From contig AP031351.1 in the NCBI GenBank assembly GCA_037833965.1, positions 20,162,501 through 20,226,500 on the forward strand: DNA of 64,000 bases, read 5' to 3'. This DNA is from Marchantia polymorpha subsp. ruderalis. Its lineage: Eukaryota > Streptophyta > Marchantiopsida > Marchantiales > Marchantiaceae. Below are positions 1-14,019 of this stretch, in pieces (within the stretch, counting starts at the first letter, position 1; every line of letters begins with the position of its first letter). The notes below the pieces were generated by a model that worked only from the letters and a program-made list of their open reading frames with translations, had not been told where the DNA came from and did no database searches. The translations under genes were made by a program, and so were the position numbers.

Positions 1-2
1 AA

Positions 3-785
3 AGCCCTCTTCACAATGCGTTTCTGGTCCAGCCTCAAGCTTCTTTACCAAGTCCTTCTCACACTATGAACACGTTACAGCACCCACATTTGCAGACGAT
101 GCAAGTAAACGCTCAAGGAGCCCTTCACTTGGGTACCAATTTCAATCCCGGACCATGTTCATCTTCCTTCGCCGAGGCATCTATGTCCTCTCCTCATTAT
201 CCACCCGTTCCCACTCTTCCGATATCTCAATCGCTCTCGATTCCTCAGTTGTCTTCCCTAGGTATGTCTCCTGCCAGTTCGCTAGGACCTCATTACCCCA
301 CCGGAAGCCCGACACCGATACCTCCAGGATTTTCTCCCGGTCCTCCTGCTTCAGCATTTCGAGCCCATTCCTTGTCCATAAGCCAATGCTCAAATCCGAA
401 TCAGAATCATCAGCAGCAGCAGCAACAGCTTCAAGGATTGTCAAGAGTTCAACGTCCAGTTCCGTCCTTCAGCACTACTCCATCGACGTCGCATGCCGGA
501 TCTTCTTCGTCAAGGGCACATGCACACCCGTACTACTCAGGGAATTCTTCGACGGCACTCATGGGCTGTCTTCAATCCATGCCATCGTTCGCACCCAGAA
601 GCAATGTGGGCTACGAGCATGGACAACGAGTGCGTCCTATGATGTCTCCTAATCGAATTCATTCCTATCAAGCATCCAACTCTCAGATACCGGCGAGAAT
701 TCATGGTCTCGATGACATGGAAGAGCTCGAGGAAGAGCCGAATCCAGCAACACCATCTTCTCCACATCTTTCTCCCCACCCTTGA
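3..785 (+). CDS. C-terminal part of a Ser/Pro/Gln-rich protein (5' end outside window)
   Basis: An open frame runs from the first bases of the window (in frame from base 3) to a TGA at 783-785, so this is the last exon or the end of a longer gene. The first in-window Met is at 66, but the frame is open upstream of it, so it is probably not the start. The 260 or so residues are low-complexity: rich in Ser, Pro, His and Gln, with a Gln run near residue 120 counted from that Met, many SP/TP dipeptides and an acidic tail (EELEEE) before a Pro/Ser-rich end. No catalytic motif, membrane segment or signal peptide is visible. Such tails are common in plant transcription or RNA-associated regulators, but no family can be named. 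I infer coding from the length and the coherent composition. The opposite-strand ORFs here look like shadows. Confidence 0.6.
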   Translation, partial: SPLHNAFLVQPQASLPSPSHTMNTLQHPHLQTMQVNAQGALHLGTNFNPGPCSSSFAEASMSSPHYPPVPTLPISQSLSIPQLSSLGMSPASSLGPHYPTGSPTPIPPGFSPGPPASAFRAHSLSISQCSNPNQNHQQQQQQLQGLSRVQRPVPSFSTTPSTSHAGSSSSRAHAHPYYSGNSSTALMGCLQSMPSFAPRSNVGYEHGQRVRPMMSPNRIHSYQASNSQIPARIHGLDDMEELEEEPNPATPSSPHLSPHP

Positions 786-3700
786 TTCGCTATCAGCACT
801 GATAACCAACTTAGGGTTCTGAAACTTGGCCTCAAGTTTTTGAACCCTCCGGTGGTTCATTTGCTGATTTAAGGCATTTAGGCAACCCCTGGATTCTTAC
901 CAGCATTCTAGTATGTGCTGTACACAGATGTATAACACCATTGTAGCAGCTCTGTGGGACTGGGGAGGAGTACATAGATTGACAGCAATGAGAAACCAGT
1001 CCTTCTCTGGTCGACATCCAGTATGTCCGTTGCGGCTGTGATTGCCGGGAATCTCTTATTCTGATCAATGCATCATCAGAACGTGCTTTCGAATTATCAG
1101 CAGATTTGCGACTGATATGTTGGTAGCACGAAGGCAGGAGGGCATTTCGATGTATACGCAAGCAGATGGACGAGGACGAAAGCGCGAAGTTTTGAAAGGA
1201 TTGACGATCTCGTCTGAGAAAGTTCATCCTAAGCTTTTGGCGCACAGATCCAGCAGGTTATATTCACATCCGAGCTGTCCTATACAACACGTAAAGTATG
1301 TAAGTCTCACCTATCACTAAACCAAGTCTTCGAGATTTCATCTAGGCTGCACGTAGTCAGCTGCTGTGAACGTGAAGGCCTCCCAATGCTGTGCTGCTCA
1401 AAACTTGGTGTTTCGTCTGTAGGATATGTAAATTGAGACATTTCCTTAGTTTCAGATAGAGGTCGCATTCTTTGTATAAGAAGATTTATCTTCTCCCTTC
1501 AATTATACATCTGAAAGTCAGCGTCTTCGAATTCTGACGAGGCATGAATGCTTCTGCAACATGTACATGTCCATGTGTTGGCACATCTTCATTCCGTAGG
1601 AAGTACTTAGACACCCGGCCAGCTAAGTTGGATCAACACAGGTCCAAGATTATTCTTGAGCTCTAGACCTGCATGTATGGATACATCTGATTCCAGATTG
1701 AAAATAAGAACTCCAATCTTGGAAACAAGGGAAAAATCTTCTTCAAGGTTTATGAGTTTGTATGTTTTAGATATCCTAGAGAGTTATCCCTTGAGGCTTG
1801 TCTCGCACATTCTAGTCTGGTCTTACATGGGTTCTGAAATAATTTAGGCTCTATGAGATCAAAAAAATCAAATCATAGCCAATTAATTGGAGTTTCCAGA
1901 GTTAGCTTGTGAAGAAGGAACGAATTTCAAAAGAGCAGCAAATATCTACCTCCGCCGAGACGAGAAATCACCGAAATTGGTACTTTCGCCAACGGAATCT
2001 GCTTTTCAACAGTTTGAGCATCTAGTTTGAAGTCTTCATAATTTCAGCTTGATCGCAAAGCTTGTCGTCTTGATTTACGACGTCAAGGAGAGAAAAGAAG
2101 CATTACCGATTTAAGAACTGAAGATCCTCCGCAAGCGAGATTCTGGTACATACCATGTGAATCAAAGTCCTTCGACGTTGTGCGCCTCACGACACTCCGT
2201 CCAGGTACAGCATCGAGAACTTTCTGAAACTAAGTTGGATGTTGAAGTATGCAATTTCTTCAATGACGATGAATGACGCAGATCTTACAATATAAACCTA
2301 AAACTGTTAGAGAGCATTATCGCTAATCCCGCCTTCTATTATTTCAAATCAATTAGGAAGGTTTTGCTCGTCTGAAAATCTGGTCCTGAAAATCTCCATG
2401 GACCACTCGTCCAAATTTAGTCTACTCATCAGGATGCGACCTTGGGCAGATGGACATAGTACATCATTCGCATACCTCTAACAGCCGATGTAATACACAT
2501 ATTAACTAGAGTTAGAAAGTCTATTTTGCGATTAGATAGGGCCAAAATAAGGATGATCTTATTCAATTAGTCGTTCAGTAGGTTTTGTTGTCTCAACATT
2601 AGGCCATCATCTTTTTGGGACGAGTGGTGGCATGAGTCAAATCATTCAACTTCGATCTTACAGGTTAGCCATACCAGCGCCATCTAATATGACTTCCAAG
2701 TATTAGCGGATTCTCAGCTCACCAGACTGACTTTGCTCTACAACGAACCTTTTCGACGATATCATGTGATCATACTAGCAAAAGAACGTGTGAATATGTA
2801 GATAATGCACAGTCCAAACTACATCCGGATCTCTACACAAGCTATCTGTGTCAATTTCTGCTGTGGTTTGTATCTCCAGCTTCTCAGACCATGTAAAGGG
2901 CATAAGTTTTAGTGTACTGAATCCCTGACGTGCAATATGAAAGTGCCCAATGGACTATATGTGTCGCCTAGATGTTATCGTCCTTATGAGCCTTGTACTT
3001 TAGAATCATGCAACTCTCCAGTCAAGTTTGAAATGACTAATGTGATAATGGATGACAGTGGCATTTTGCTACCAACCATTTTCAACTCTTTTGTTACAAG
3101 CAAGAAACCGCCTTACAAATGTCATTCCGATTCCAAAAATTATTTATCATCTAAAGTCATAGAGACAGGTAAAAAAACATTTCTTAATTGTCTTTGTCAT
3201 AATCGTCTAAGTTTCTTTTTGTTACATACAACAGGTTCAGATCCAGACTTTTCAGGATTCGGAGATGGCCATTTTAAGAATAACCACATAAATTCCACAC
3301 GAGTCTTCACTTCCTTCTCAAAGTATCCTTTCAGCGAGGTAACGAGGTTCAAGATTTACTTCTTTTCGCTTGAAAAGTTTTATGTCACCAAATCTTAAAT
3401 AGTTATGAGAACAAAATTTCTGGTGTAGCTGTAAACCTAGAGCAGCAAAGAATCAGCCTAGATTGAACAATTAGAATATTAAACCTCTTGCCAGTATACT
3501 AGGAAAACTTCAAACTATCCAATGGAATACCACTGTGTGCATCGATGAGTGAGTATAAAAAAATGTATATTTGAAAAGCTTTATGAAGTTTTGAAAAACT
3601 TGATCTCATCAATCATGTAACGATACATTTATACGCATCTCCATTTCTCTTTTCTGCATGTGCTAAACCTTCAGTGTTTAAGGAAAACAAGTAGCATTGG

Positions 3701-4999
3701 TAGAAATGAAGCTAGTGGGAATACTCCACTAGATGTGATGCCTCAAGTTCATTGCTTATATCTTCAAGTTAAGAATCGATATTGCGAATATTATTCTGAC
3801 TTGCATAACTTGAGACATACGGTTTTAACCCCTTAAGGAACTAGGTCGATACTGACCTATGTGCATGAACATGCAGGTCAAGCTCAAACAAGAGAAAAAA
3901 ATTTAGTCGAAACAATCTGTCAGATGTAGGAATTATTAATGAAATTCCTCTAATTTTGTTGAATGGAATAATTTTGGAATCGGAATAGAATTTTGTCGGA
4001 GCTATACTTCCAAAATTTTTGTTGTATGGATTTGTCCTAGTATTAAGATGTGGCCTCGCTTAGATCAGGCTATTACGATAAGAGTCTCAACATTATGGAT
4101 ATTTGCAAGGAAACCAAATTATCTACCTGACGGACTATCTTAAAGATAACGTGGCATGTTTGACTGGAGAGATATGGCAGAGTTTGCTAAAGCACACTTT
4201 CCTTTACCCGTTTCTTTGGGAAAAGACATGTAATGAGAGCACGATCTCAAAGTTCGATCCGAGAGTTCACTTTCGCCTGACTCTTTCGTGACCAACTGAT
4301 TCAAAAGTTTTATCTGCAGTTGCAAGTGGGAAACCTACAACTGAAAAGCTATCAGACTACAAGATCAGAGGCGAGGGTAGCATATAATCACCAACCGCTC
4401 TTGAGAGCTCGCAAGCGCAAAAAAGGAAACATAGATTGAGAAAGCCTGTGCTCGCTCTAAAACTGCTCGTTATTGGCTGGCTTGTCGAGTCATGATTGAA
4501 TCACACTCTTACGCGGACTCACGGAACTTGGATATATTTACCATTAAAGCATTTACAACCCATACGCCCCCGAAAAAAAATCCAAGAATGTAGTCGCTTC
4601 TCTTGCTTGAGAAGCGAAAACCTTGCAAGACATAAGCTATAGCCGCAACTCTCTAAGAATTAGAGATATGGATATATTGGTCAGTGAATAAGTATTTCAA
4701 GGAGGTAGTAACTGCATATATCTGGCAAATTACCGGTAATATGAAGAAAATTTCCCATTTTACAGCTCACTTCACCTAAATAATGGATATTGTAATGGGC
4801 ACTTTTCAAGTATAGCTTTCAATCGATCTGTGTACGGAAGGTAATTTCTCAAGTTAAAAATGAGTAACCTGTGTAAATTTTGTATGCTCCTAGATGTACT
4901 TGACCTGCTGATTGCGGATAACAGCTATGATCAACAAGCCGGTCCGACCGACTCTCTGAATACTGGACGTGGCAGTTTCACGGACACATTGCAATTGTG
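786..4999. other. Intergenic DNA, no recognised gene
   Basis: Moderate-AT sequence after the first gene; its start must include that gene's 3' UTR. The longest ORF is 153 codons (2,937-3,398, + strand). Its translation resembles no family I know and has no domain motif, so I do not call it a gene. No tRNA-like fold, transposon end or strong repeat was found. Confidence 0.5.
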
Positions 5000-6396
5000 C
5001 TCCTAAGCAGGTATCAAGTCAGAAACTCGAACACATAGAGGAGTAAAAAAGATTTCGTTCTAAAGAAGTAGCTTCATGCATACCTTCAGTTTACATCCTG
5101 ATGAAGGTTTGGCAGCGTGTCATATAATCATTCCAAGATTTTAAAGGTTTAGCAGCTGCCGCAACTTGATGCCTCAGGGTCAAATCACGATGTTTTTTTG
5201 GGACCAGACTGGTCGACTCAAATCTTGTAACTCGAATCTCAAAAGCCAGAGACGTCGCTGCGCACTGACTGGGGCTTCGGCCGATGCCTTGCAAACTATC
5301 AGCGATTTGAGCTCGAAGTTAACTATGCTAGCGCTCCGCTCATACCTGCAGTTTATAGATTCCTCGCGTCCAAGACCCGGCGCCAAAACTTGAATCGGCT
5401 TTTGCCGACCGCAGGTTTGAATGAGGTGCGCGCCGACGTGTCAACGACACCTCTCACATTTTCAAAATGGCTGCGTTCGTAGCAAAAGCATCTGGAGCTT
5501 GTGAAGATCAGAACGGTTCTCTTGGACTTGACTTAACCCGACTCGTCGGCGGGGAGTCACTCGCAAGTGACTACGGGTGAAGCTCGAGGAGCCGTCCACA
5601 GATGCACGACTGCAGCGCAGCTACCGCACCGAGTTTGGTGCACGGCGCCGCAACCAGATGGGCAAACCACGTCGAGACCTGCGGTGGCCTGGCGATCGGA
5701 ACCTGGTTGCAATTCTGAGGCCTGGGTGAGTTGGACTCTATGGAGAGGGAAACGTCAAGTGCGGACGGCCTGGGACCTCGTGCGGCCTCTAGGCTCCAAG
5801 CGTATGCATATCCGTCGAGGGAAACTTTGTCTCCACTCGCGAAGCTGAGAGCTCAGAGCTGGTCATATCCACGGTACCAGCATGCGTTCGTGCACATGAG
5901 AAGCTTGTGCCTCTCTCTACAAGGAAATGAGCAAAATGATGAGGATGATGGGTTCTGAAGCATTCTCGGGAGTCTGAAATTTTTTAATCGACGACAAAAT
6001 AGATATTGTCACAGCTCCTGCACAGGGCGGGCTCTGCTCTTGCACAAAGTTGTCCCTTCTGCACCTGAATTTGCCCTCAGGTCCAGCTGCGCCCATAATC
6101 TCCATCACGAGTCGTATGCATTAGTTTTGGTCTGAACACCGAATATATATTTTATGAATCTCGACACAGCTACAGTACTGTCCCTCTCACGGTCCCTACC
6201 ATGGGCTGTTCCTGCCTAAAGTTCTTTAATATCGAGAGGCCTAATCTCATACAGTTTCGGTTGATTCCAGGTCCTGCCTATGCTGATTCGATTGCTTGTC
6301 CCCTCGTAGGACCTACTTCGTACTAGGCTGGCCCATGCTGTGCGTGCAAAATCATAATACATGGTATGGGTGGCTGCCCTTGCATGATTTTGGGGG

Positions 6397-6430
6397 GAGA
6401 GAGACAGAGAGAGAGAGAGAAGAGAGAGAC
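6397..6430 (+). repeat. GA microsatellite
   Basis: Nearly pure GA dinucleotide run with a single CA interruption. GA/CT tracts are frequent near plant promoters, but no adjacent gene could be defined. Confidence 0.9.
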
Positions 6431-7491
6431 ACGATACTGAGAAAGAAGAATAGGGATATACATGAGATGTCCAACTAGATTGTTCGGATTTGATAAAGAG
6501 AGGAGGTCAGGCGGCACTTGTGGTCAGCTGTGGATGTGGACGACGAGGCCGATGAGGAGGAGGAGACGAGGAGGAGCTTCAAGCCGCAGTGTCGATACAT
6601 ATCCATTGGCACGGGAGTGACAGTGGATCGATCGTGCATGTCCAATCGATAGACGGTGATAAACCCACTAGACTCCTGGGTGCAAGCTTTATGTCAGTTG
6701 TAGGCTTTAAGGACACAGAAGAAATAGAAAGAGCGAATATACTGGGCCACAGATCGTCATCAGTCTCCTCGGAAAGGCAAGACACGCTACGAGATAAAGT
6801 CTATATTCTCCACTTTCAAGATGCCCACCATCTTCCTAAAAAGACTTTAGCAACTATTCCCACACTGAAGATTTGCAAGATTCGGATTGGATTTTACTCC
6901 ACTTTGCCTTGTATTCAGCAACAACCTTCCTTGACAAGCTTAAACACAACTGGAGCGAGTTGCTCAATGACATTAAAGCGTGCGGTGATCCATCCCGATT
7001 GCTTGTTACTATTAGTTATTCCACTAAGCCAGCATTGGGCCAGCGATCATCTTCCATCTCACGTTGCCCATAACACAGCCTACACATTTGTTTCCATGCT
7101 TTGTCCCTGTCGGTCTGGCCTGCTCTCTTTGATGTCATCGAATGGCGGCCTCTCATCGCCTTCTCATCATGCAGCAACATTTGATCGAATCAATCAATTA
7201 AGTCGAAGCTCATCATGTGTTCAACTACTGTGATGTCATTTGAATGTAATAATTCAATTGATTACGGAAAATCAAAATTCGAAAAAGAGTCAAGAAGATC
7301 TGAGTGAAGAAACCGCTCGCTTCAATGGTCGTGTCAGAACCTTCCCTTCCTTCCATCTACGGCAAAGCCCTGAAGAGAAACCATAATGAAGTACCATTCT
7401 TCTCTCCCTTCCATAGACCTTGTTCCCTGCAGTTATCCCAATTAGTAGTAAATGCTATCTTTATAGACGAAGCACTTGAAAGAACGTTCAG

Positions 7492-7510
7492 AAGTAGTAG
7501 TAGTAGTAGT
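7492..7510 (+). repeat. AGT trinucleotide run
   Basis: Six consecutive AGT units inside an otherwise non-repetitive stretch. Confidence 0.85.
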
Positions 7511-8850
7511 AAGTGGTACGGATGGAAACTTCCGAGAACCGATACCGATCTCCCTCGTGATATGCATCATTTCTCCACCGCTGCCATCACCTCGCAATTA
7601 AAGCACCACACAGAAGGCAAACTCACCCGTGCTCAGGTTGTTTTGTTTAACATCCCAGTACGAATGGCAAATGAGATCTCCGTTCGGTTTCCCAAAAACA
7701 GGCGACGACGCTGAGCTCTGGCCTTTGGATCCTTCAGAAAAATGAGGTCGACAACGAAAATGCCGATTCCCCGACGTACTCGAGTTCCGAAGACCTCGCA
7801 GAGAAATCCCTGGCATCGAAACCGAGAGCCGAGCCTCGTTTGATGGTGTTCCACAGTTAGAAGAGACGGGCGACGCATGGGGAGAATGAAACCGAATCGA
7901 CGACGTACAGGTCGCGTCTCACGTGTAAACCTTCTAGAATCGTCGATTGCCCACAGAAAGAAAGAGATCTCTCCAGCCCGCACCAAAGTGGCACCGGATC
8001 CAGACTTGGCGCCGGTCAGCGGATTGGCCGGGAAACCTTGCGGTTAGAAGACAAAACTTCCGGGCTCTTTTGGGCAGTACTTGCGGCCAGACAAGATCCC
8101 TTCCCCGAAGATTGCGCGGGCAGCTCTGAAGCCTCTGATACAGCGGAAGAGTGTAGAGGTCCCGCAAGGGTACCCGTCTGGGCCTGGGGCCCTGGTCCAG
8201 GACGAGAGGGCAGGGAGGTGTGCGTTGGAGTGGACCTGACACGGTGTCGGTCCAGACGGGACAATAAAGCGAGTGGCAATCACGAAAAGAGATTGTGCGA
8301 ATTCTCCCGAGACATCACGAGCTGCGCTGCAAACAAACCGAGTTCAGATTTGCTTTTGGGGTTGCGGGAAATGTTGTCAACCAAGTCAACTATGGCGCGT
8401 TAGCACTCCCCACACTCTCACACACATATCCAAGCTGGACCTTTCGATATATTTCCTACGTGTGGAGCGCTTTCACTTATCGTCGATTCAGCATATTCCT
8501 GACGTCTTTCATGCATGCGCTGTGTGGTGCGAACGCGAAGAGTATTTAACCAGGGCTGCCTGCTTTATGAGAAGGCACCTGAACATGAACGATTGAACAA
8601 CAAGTGTCGTGTGAAAAAAGAATTTCATATGCGCGAAAGGCCTGTCGATGTTCCCACGAATGAACTTAACAATAATTTGTTTCCAATCGAGGTCAGAGTT
8701 AGGTCCTGGGTCATAGCTTTGACATTCCTGAACTGGAGTCTGGACTGGGGAGTCTCGTGTAGGGTGTTGAATCTTACCTCTCACTGTACTTTTGTAGCTT
8801 CATGATTGCCATGCAGCTCCATGAGTGCCTTCCTATGGTCACCTTCCCGA

Positions 8851-11800
8851 TCCACTTGACAATCGATCATTTCTTTTAAAGATAGTCGAGCGGTGGATCT
8901 TGCTGCTTCCATTTCGCATCCAAGGTCAGCTCATGTAGACTCTCACAGCAGGAACAACTGCAGATAAGATTGTATCATACTTGGGTTTACTCAGAATCAA
9001 AGAGACTTCTCCGGCTGAGCTCAGATCTATGATCTATGATCTAAGATCTAAGTCAATGACAGTTCTTACGGTTAAGTGATGGTTTCCCCACTGCACAGTA
9101 TTACTACTGCTGCTTCTGCTGTACCACTTTTGTAGCTTGTAGGGTTAGTTCCCACCCCTACTGTAGACATCAATAATACCAGCTGCTCGAAATTCATCTT
9201 TGAGTGGGTGTGTATGGTCGAATCACAAAGCCCTCTCTATCGTATTGAATGGGCCATCGAAAGCCCTTCTGGGTCCATTAAACCTTCGTACATTCTATGG
9301 CTAAGGACGTTGCGAGTGAGCGACAGCTCGATCTTTCATGATGATCAGCAGCATAAAAACCTATCCTCATCGAGCAGAATGTCAATTTTTCACCCTATAC
9401 TATGGGCAAACTCTGGTAACAGCCCACAGTTTTACCCACCTTCTCGTATGTTTGCATCTACGTTTAACATGATCTCGCGTTTCTCCGCTTCAGGGGATTC
9501 ATTGATCACTAGTCTCGTTCCTTAAGTGCTTACCCATACGACTTGAATCTGAAGGCCGTGTACAATCGACAGAAATCCCTTTTGTACAATACAGAAAGCG
9601 AGTGTTACCTAATACCCGTACGACCAATTGCAGTCAGTTGCCGATGAATGAACACTTAGATATGATAAGCAATTTACTATTGCGTTTTATAATCGAAAAA
9701 CCAGTCATTGTACTGTACTCTCTGTGAAGGCTTTCGTGTATAAGTCAGCCTGAACGTTAACACGAATAGATTCTTTGTCCAAAGAAGACAAGCCGTGGAT
9801 CAAGGACAGCTTTGAGGCTAACGATGACGTGTTGGGCGGTTCTGTGGAGCCTTTTCATGATCTGAATCAAACCTTTCACCAGGGTGAAGAGAGTAAATGT
9901 CAGCACCTCTTCTAACAGGTATGCTAGTACAATGAAGCTGGCGTTCGATATACCTGTACAGAAAGCTGGCCTAAGCCGAATCTCCCGTCAAGAGCCCAGG
10001 ACTTCTACTCAGTATACATATTTTTGATTACAAACTCCGACCATTAGAAGATTAGAAGCGAGAACGTTTCATCTTCAACTGTCTGCAGCAGGAATATTCT
10101 TGCCTTCTATCACTTAACTCCTAACAAGGGCGAGACGAAAGAAGATTCGTGTAATCCTCAGATTCAAGAGAACTCAATTTTATCATCAATTGGCAATCCT
10201 ATCATGAACTTATCATGGAATTTCATCCAGAGTTTCAGTTCTTCCGATCAGGCGCGATCTGGGTTTGAAAGCACTATCACATGACCAGAATTATGGCTCA
10301 ATAATACTTTCTTCTGTTAAAGTAGTTTGTGGATCAGAGGACCGATAACCTTCAAAGCTTTGCCTCGGTTCACATCAGAAGCTGCTATGATTGGATTGTC
10401 ATTGGAAAGGTCCATGCATATTGAACTCCCGACTTTTGAAAGTGTGAAGTTCTTGACTTCTTGGAAACACAGTCAGTCCAAAACCTTGACAAGAGTCTGA
10501 CAAAGGAGACCAACATTTTCTTGGTCTTCGAGTAAGGGAAGTAAATGGTATTCTGCGATTTTGACCATACACCAGCCGTATATGATGGCAGTTGTTCGTC
10601 CCACAAATCTTCAGGAATCTTTGTCTATCTCTCTTCTTGCAGATCTTGTTCTGCTCGATCATGTAGAAGAAAGTCCACAACTGATTCACGTCAGGGCAGA
10701 AAGAGCGCTGTACCATGCCCTACGACCGCGGCAGGAAAAAAGGCATTTCCTGCGCTGAACAAGTTTCGCACCCCCGATCTCTCTGTCTGTCTATCTATCT
10801 ATCTATCCTGCCATCCGTCCATGTATGCTGTAATCGTCCCTCGGACTCCCTCCTCCCCGTCGCAGTCCGTCCTGACTGGGGCGTTAGAATTCCAGAACAT
10901 TCTCTCGCATTCATCACATCTCGAACCCTCCCTTTTCACCCCATTACACGGCTAAAGTTAACGAAAACATTCCAAAACCTCGATAATCGAGATTTGCACT
11001 TCGATGTAAACAATCATCAACGTATGATACAAGTCGTGCATCTCTTGCTTCTAGGCTGACCATTTATTGGTCCAGCAACAGACAAACACCTGCCCTCTTC
11101 TCGAGGCAACTCACATCCCCGTGCTGGCCGCGGCCCATGCCCCCAAAATCCGAGAAAAGCTGCTCAGCGTCTATCGCTTGCCGCTTCTGTGCTGAGTCTG
11201 CTGACTCCTTCGGTCTGCCTGGCCTCATTCAGCGGCTCAGCTCAGCCTCCGTTCTGGACACTACTAAGACGGGTGGAGAAAAGCCCTACCCTACGGAGTA
11301 CCCCATACCCGTCACCACGCTCGCCCCAACGCCAGACTACAGTCGTAGAGACTACGACCATAGTCTTTACGAGAGCTCCGGTCTGAGTCCTACCCTTAGA
11401 CAAGTAGACGACTTTTTAGATGACCGGGCCTCAGCATAATCACCTGTGCGCTGTGGTCTGGCATGAACGTGCGTCCGTTCGTCGGGCAGTCCATCGGATC
11501 GGTCCGTCCGTCTCCCACCTATCAGAAGCCATGATCATTGCAGTACTCCGTCCTCATCCCTCCTTCCTACCTCACCTTTCACCTAACCAACGTCCCGTCT
11601 ATCTCGCTGCCGGTATATTGCAGCAGCTCCCGGCGGCGCTCTGCAGCCACCAGCCTGGCTCCCGCCGGAACGCTTCTGCCACACCCGGCGACCGGCCCCG
11701 CCTCGCACTCATCATTCGAGAAAGTTTGCGTGCGTCCCTTGAGGTACTTCTGTGCCTTCTGGACCTGGAATTTACCGACAGTAAGTAGCTTCTCATTCGC

Positions 11801-13900
11801 AACTTTTCCACTGTTCAATCATAGAAGCGCGCATAGGACTTAGATGACACATTTCAGGCACGCGTACATGCGATCTAAATGGGATCTGCGGTCATTCGAG
11901 ACACATGGGGGGATCTGGGACCGTGTTGGTCAGTTCATTCTCATGTCCATGACAATATACTTTCATCCTCTGTCCCTCTCATTCACCCAATGGCAACAAC
12001 GTACCCACCGTCAACCCACAACCGATGGCTCTCTCTATAGCCTAATCTGCCAGCCTCAGCTTCAGCTGGCTGAAAAGGACTCACACCTCTCCAGGCACTG
12101 CCATAATATTTCACATCTACGGTTGAGTGATTGTTGTCTGATTCTTGCCTTCGGGTTAACCACTCTCGATGATCAGGGATCATGGTAAAATTTCTGAGCA
12201 GGTCCTTGTTCTAAGAATGTTCACAGAGGCATGCTTGACTTTTCTGACACCTGACTTATTGACCACGAGCCAGTATCTGCATGTTTTGTATAATGTCTTG
12301 TAAGTTCTTTGAGCATGTAATATAGTTCATGTTCTGAATCGATGAGGCATGGGTCTGCCAGATTACAAGCTAAAGTCCAACTTCGCGGAGAAGAATGATC
12401 AGATTTACAACGACCGTGAGGACCTCTTAGCATAGACCTCAATGGTTGTGCGTAGTCAAACAGTTTTTAACTTTTGACATAAGCTTGTGGAGCTGCATAG
12501 TAGCTATCTCGCAGATCACTATACCTGATTGTAAGTCAATAATTGATTCGGACTTTACAGGAGTCTTGAAGACTTTCGAATCTTGGGCACGATAATCGAT
12601 GAGACGGTAATTTTAGAATTTTGACAGCACAGTAAGTATCATAACAAGACCTAGCCTACATATCAATTTAGTGTTAGATTTAGTGTGTCCACACGCTCAA
12701 ATAATTACCATTATCTGGACATTCCTCGGTCTAGGATTGTTCAAACTTCAAATCTACAAATTGTCACAGAGATATCATAGATCTTACCTTAAAGTGAGAT
12801 CTAAGAAAGCAGCAACGTGAGCAGGGGTGGCAGTGAACTTCCTGTCAAGGGCCGACGAAATGGAATGCAGCTACTTCAAACAATTTGTAAACACGTAACC
12901 TTTTCATTTCGGTGCTTTGATACCACTCCACAACGGAATTAATGTTGCGTATCATGTTCTGGATGTCCATTATAATTTGGTGAGGTTAGATTTCCGGTGA
13001 TCACCACGCACATTTCGCTCTGTTTAATGCTGGCTTGAGCTTTCCTACTGAAGGAAAGCATTAGCTTTGACTAGACTGAATGTGGAAGTTGTACGTGAAT
13101 TCAATTATAGCCAGATCCCTCTGATTCTTTTTCACAGTCAAATTCATCCTTCTTTGTCATGACTTAAATGTCTAATTTCTTCTTAAATCTGGCCTATCAA
13201 TTCATTGTACCATGATTTATCCATTCTCATAATCAATATACATCGCGAGACATGGAGGAAACGTGGGATTCAAAATGGTACGGGGTGAAAAGTTGACTCA
13301 TCAGATTTTGAAATGTCAGGAAGACCCCGGTAAACATTTTACGCTCACTAATCATGAATAGCTTCTCTACACTCTACATCATCTAACGTGTATTAAGGCC
13401 TCTTCTTGTCGTAGATTACACATCAAACCTGGACCCACATCATTGACCCATGAAGTTGATGTATCATCGAGATAGAGATTGTAACAGCATATCGCAGTAC
13501 TCATATCGACGAACTTCATAGAATATGATGGCAGTAAATATTCAAAACCTTGTAACTCCCGAAGACCTCATGCCCACAAGTACCTTCAAACTATATCTTT
13601 CCGATGAGTCCAGAGTCGTGCCTTGAAGTAGATTCTCGACCGCAGCGTGAGAATGTTTGAGCACGTACATTGCCCGTAAGTATGAAGGTACTTCTCAAGT
13701 CTGTGAATCATCTTCAAGCTATCGTCCAACTCTTCCGGTATACAGATTTCAATACGAAGTACGCCGGGAAGCTCAGAGCAGTTTTGATATTTACCTTAAA
13801 GTAACGACCTTCTAGGCATCCCTCTCAGTCAGCATTTTTGTATCGTATCTATCATTTAGTTTGTGTGATCTGCATGTTCCTCTGTGAGCCTCGAAACACT
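8851..13900. other. Intergenic DNA, nothing recognised
   Basis: No long ORF with family resemblance, no transposon protein and no RNA gene recognised. A CT-rich, higher-GC patch at about 10,750-11,800 contains overlapping ORFs of about 100-136 codons in several frames, which is what GC-richer non-coding DNA gives by chance. Confidence 0.5.
10784..10807 (+). repeat. TCTG/TCTA microsatellite
   Basis: A short compound tetranucleotide run, TCTG followed by four or five TCTA/ATCT units. Confidence 0.85.
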
Positions 13901-14019
13901 GGACACCACACGACTCTGATGGTTGCCGACCTAGACATATAAATCTTGGTTGCATTCGGAAGTGTACAGAGTTATTGCTGATCTGCTACCAACCAATAGG
14001 ATACTGCACGATTCCCTTT

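Larger units (their letters stand above)
5000..8850. other. GC-richer intergenic segment with unrecognised ORFs
   Basis: Base composition rises here, especially 5,400-5,900 and 7,650-8,350. ORFs of 214 codons (6,589-7,233, +) and 136 codons (7,304-7,714, +) are open but have no recognisable motif and overlap ORFs on other frames. The segment could be a promoter or 5' UTR region, or a non-coding transcript. No confident splice structure could be assembled. Confidence 0.35.

Noticed and set aside
2937..3398. 153-codon ORF as a gene
   Set aside because: Low-complexity AT-rich translation without motifs. It could hide an exon, but nothing supports one.
6589..7233. 214-codon ORF as a gene
   Set aside because: No family resemblance, no plausible splice partners, and competing ORFs of similar length nearby.
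8038..8403. Overlapping ORFs on both strands in a GC-rich patch
   Set aside because: Several frames are open at once, as expected from GC-rich DNA; none has recognisable motifs.
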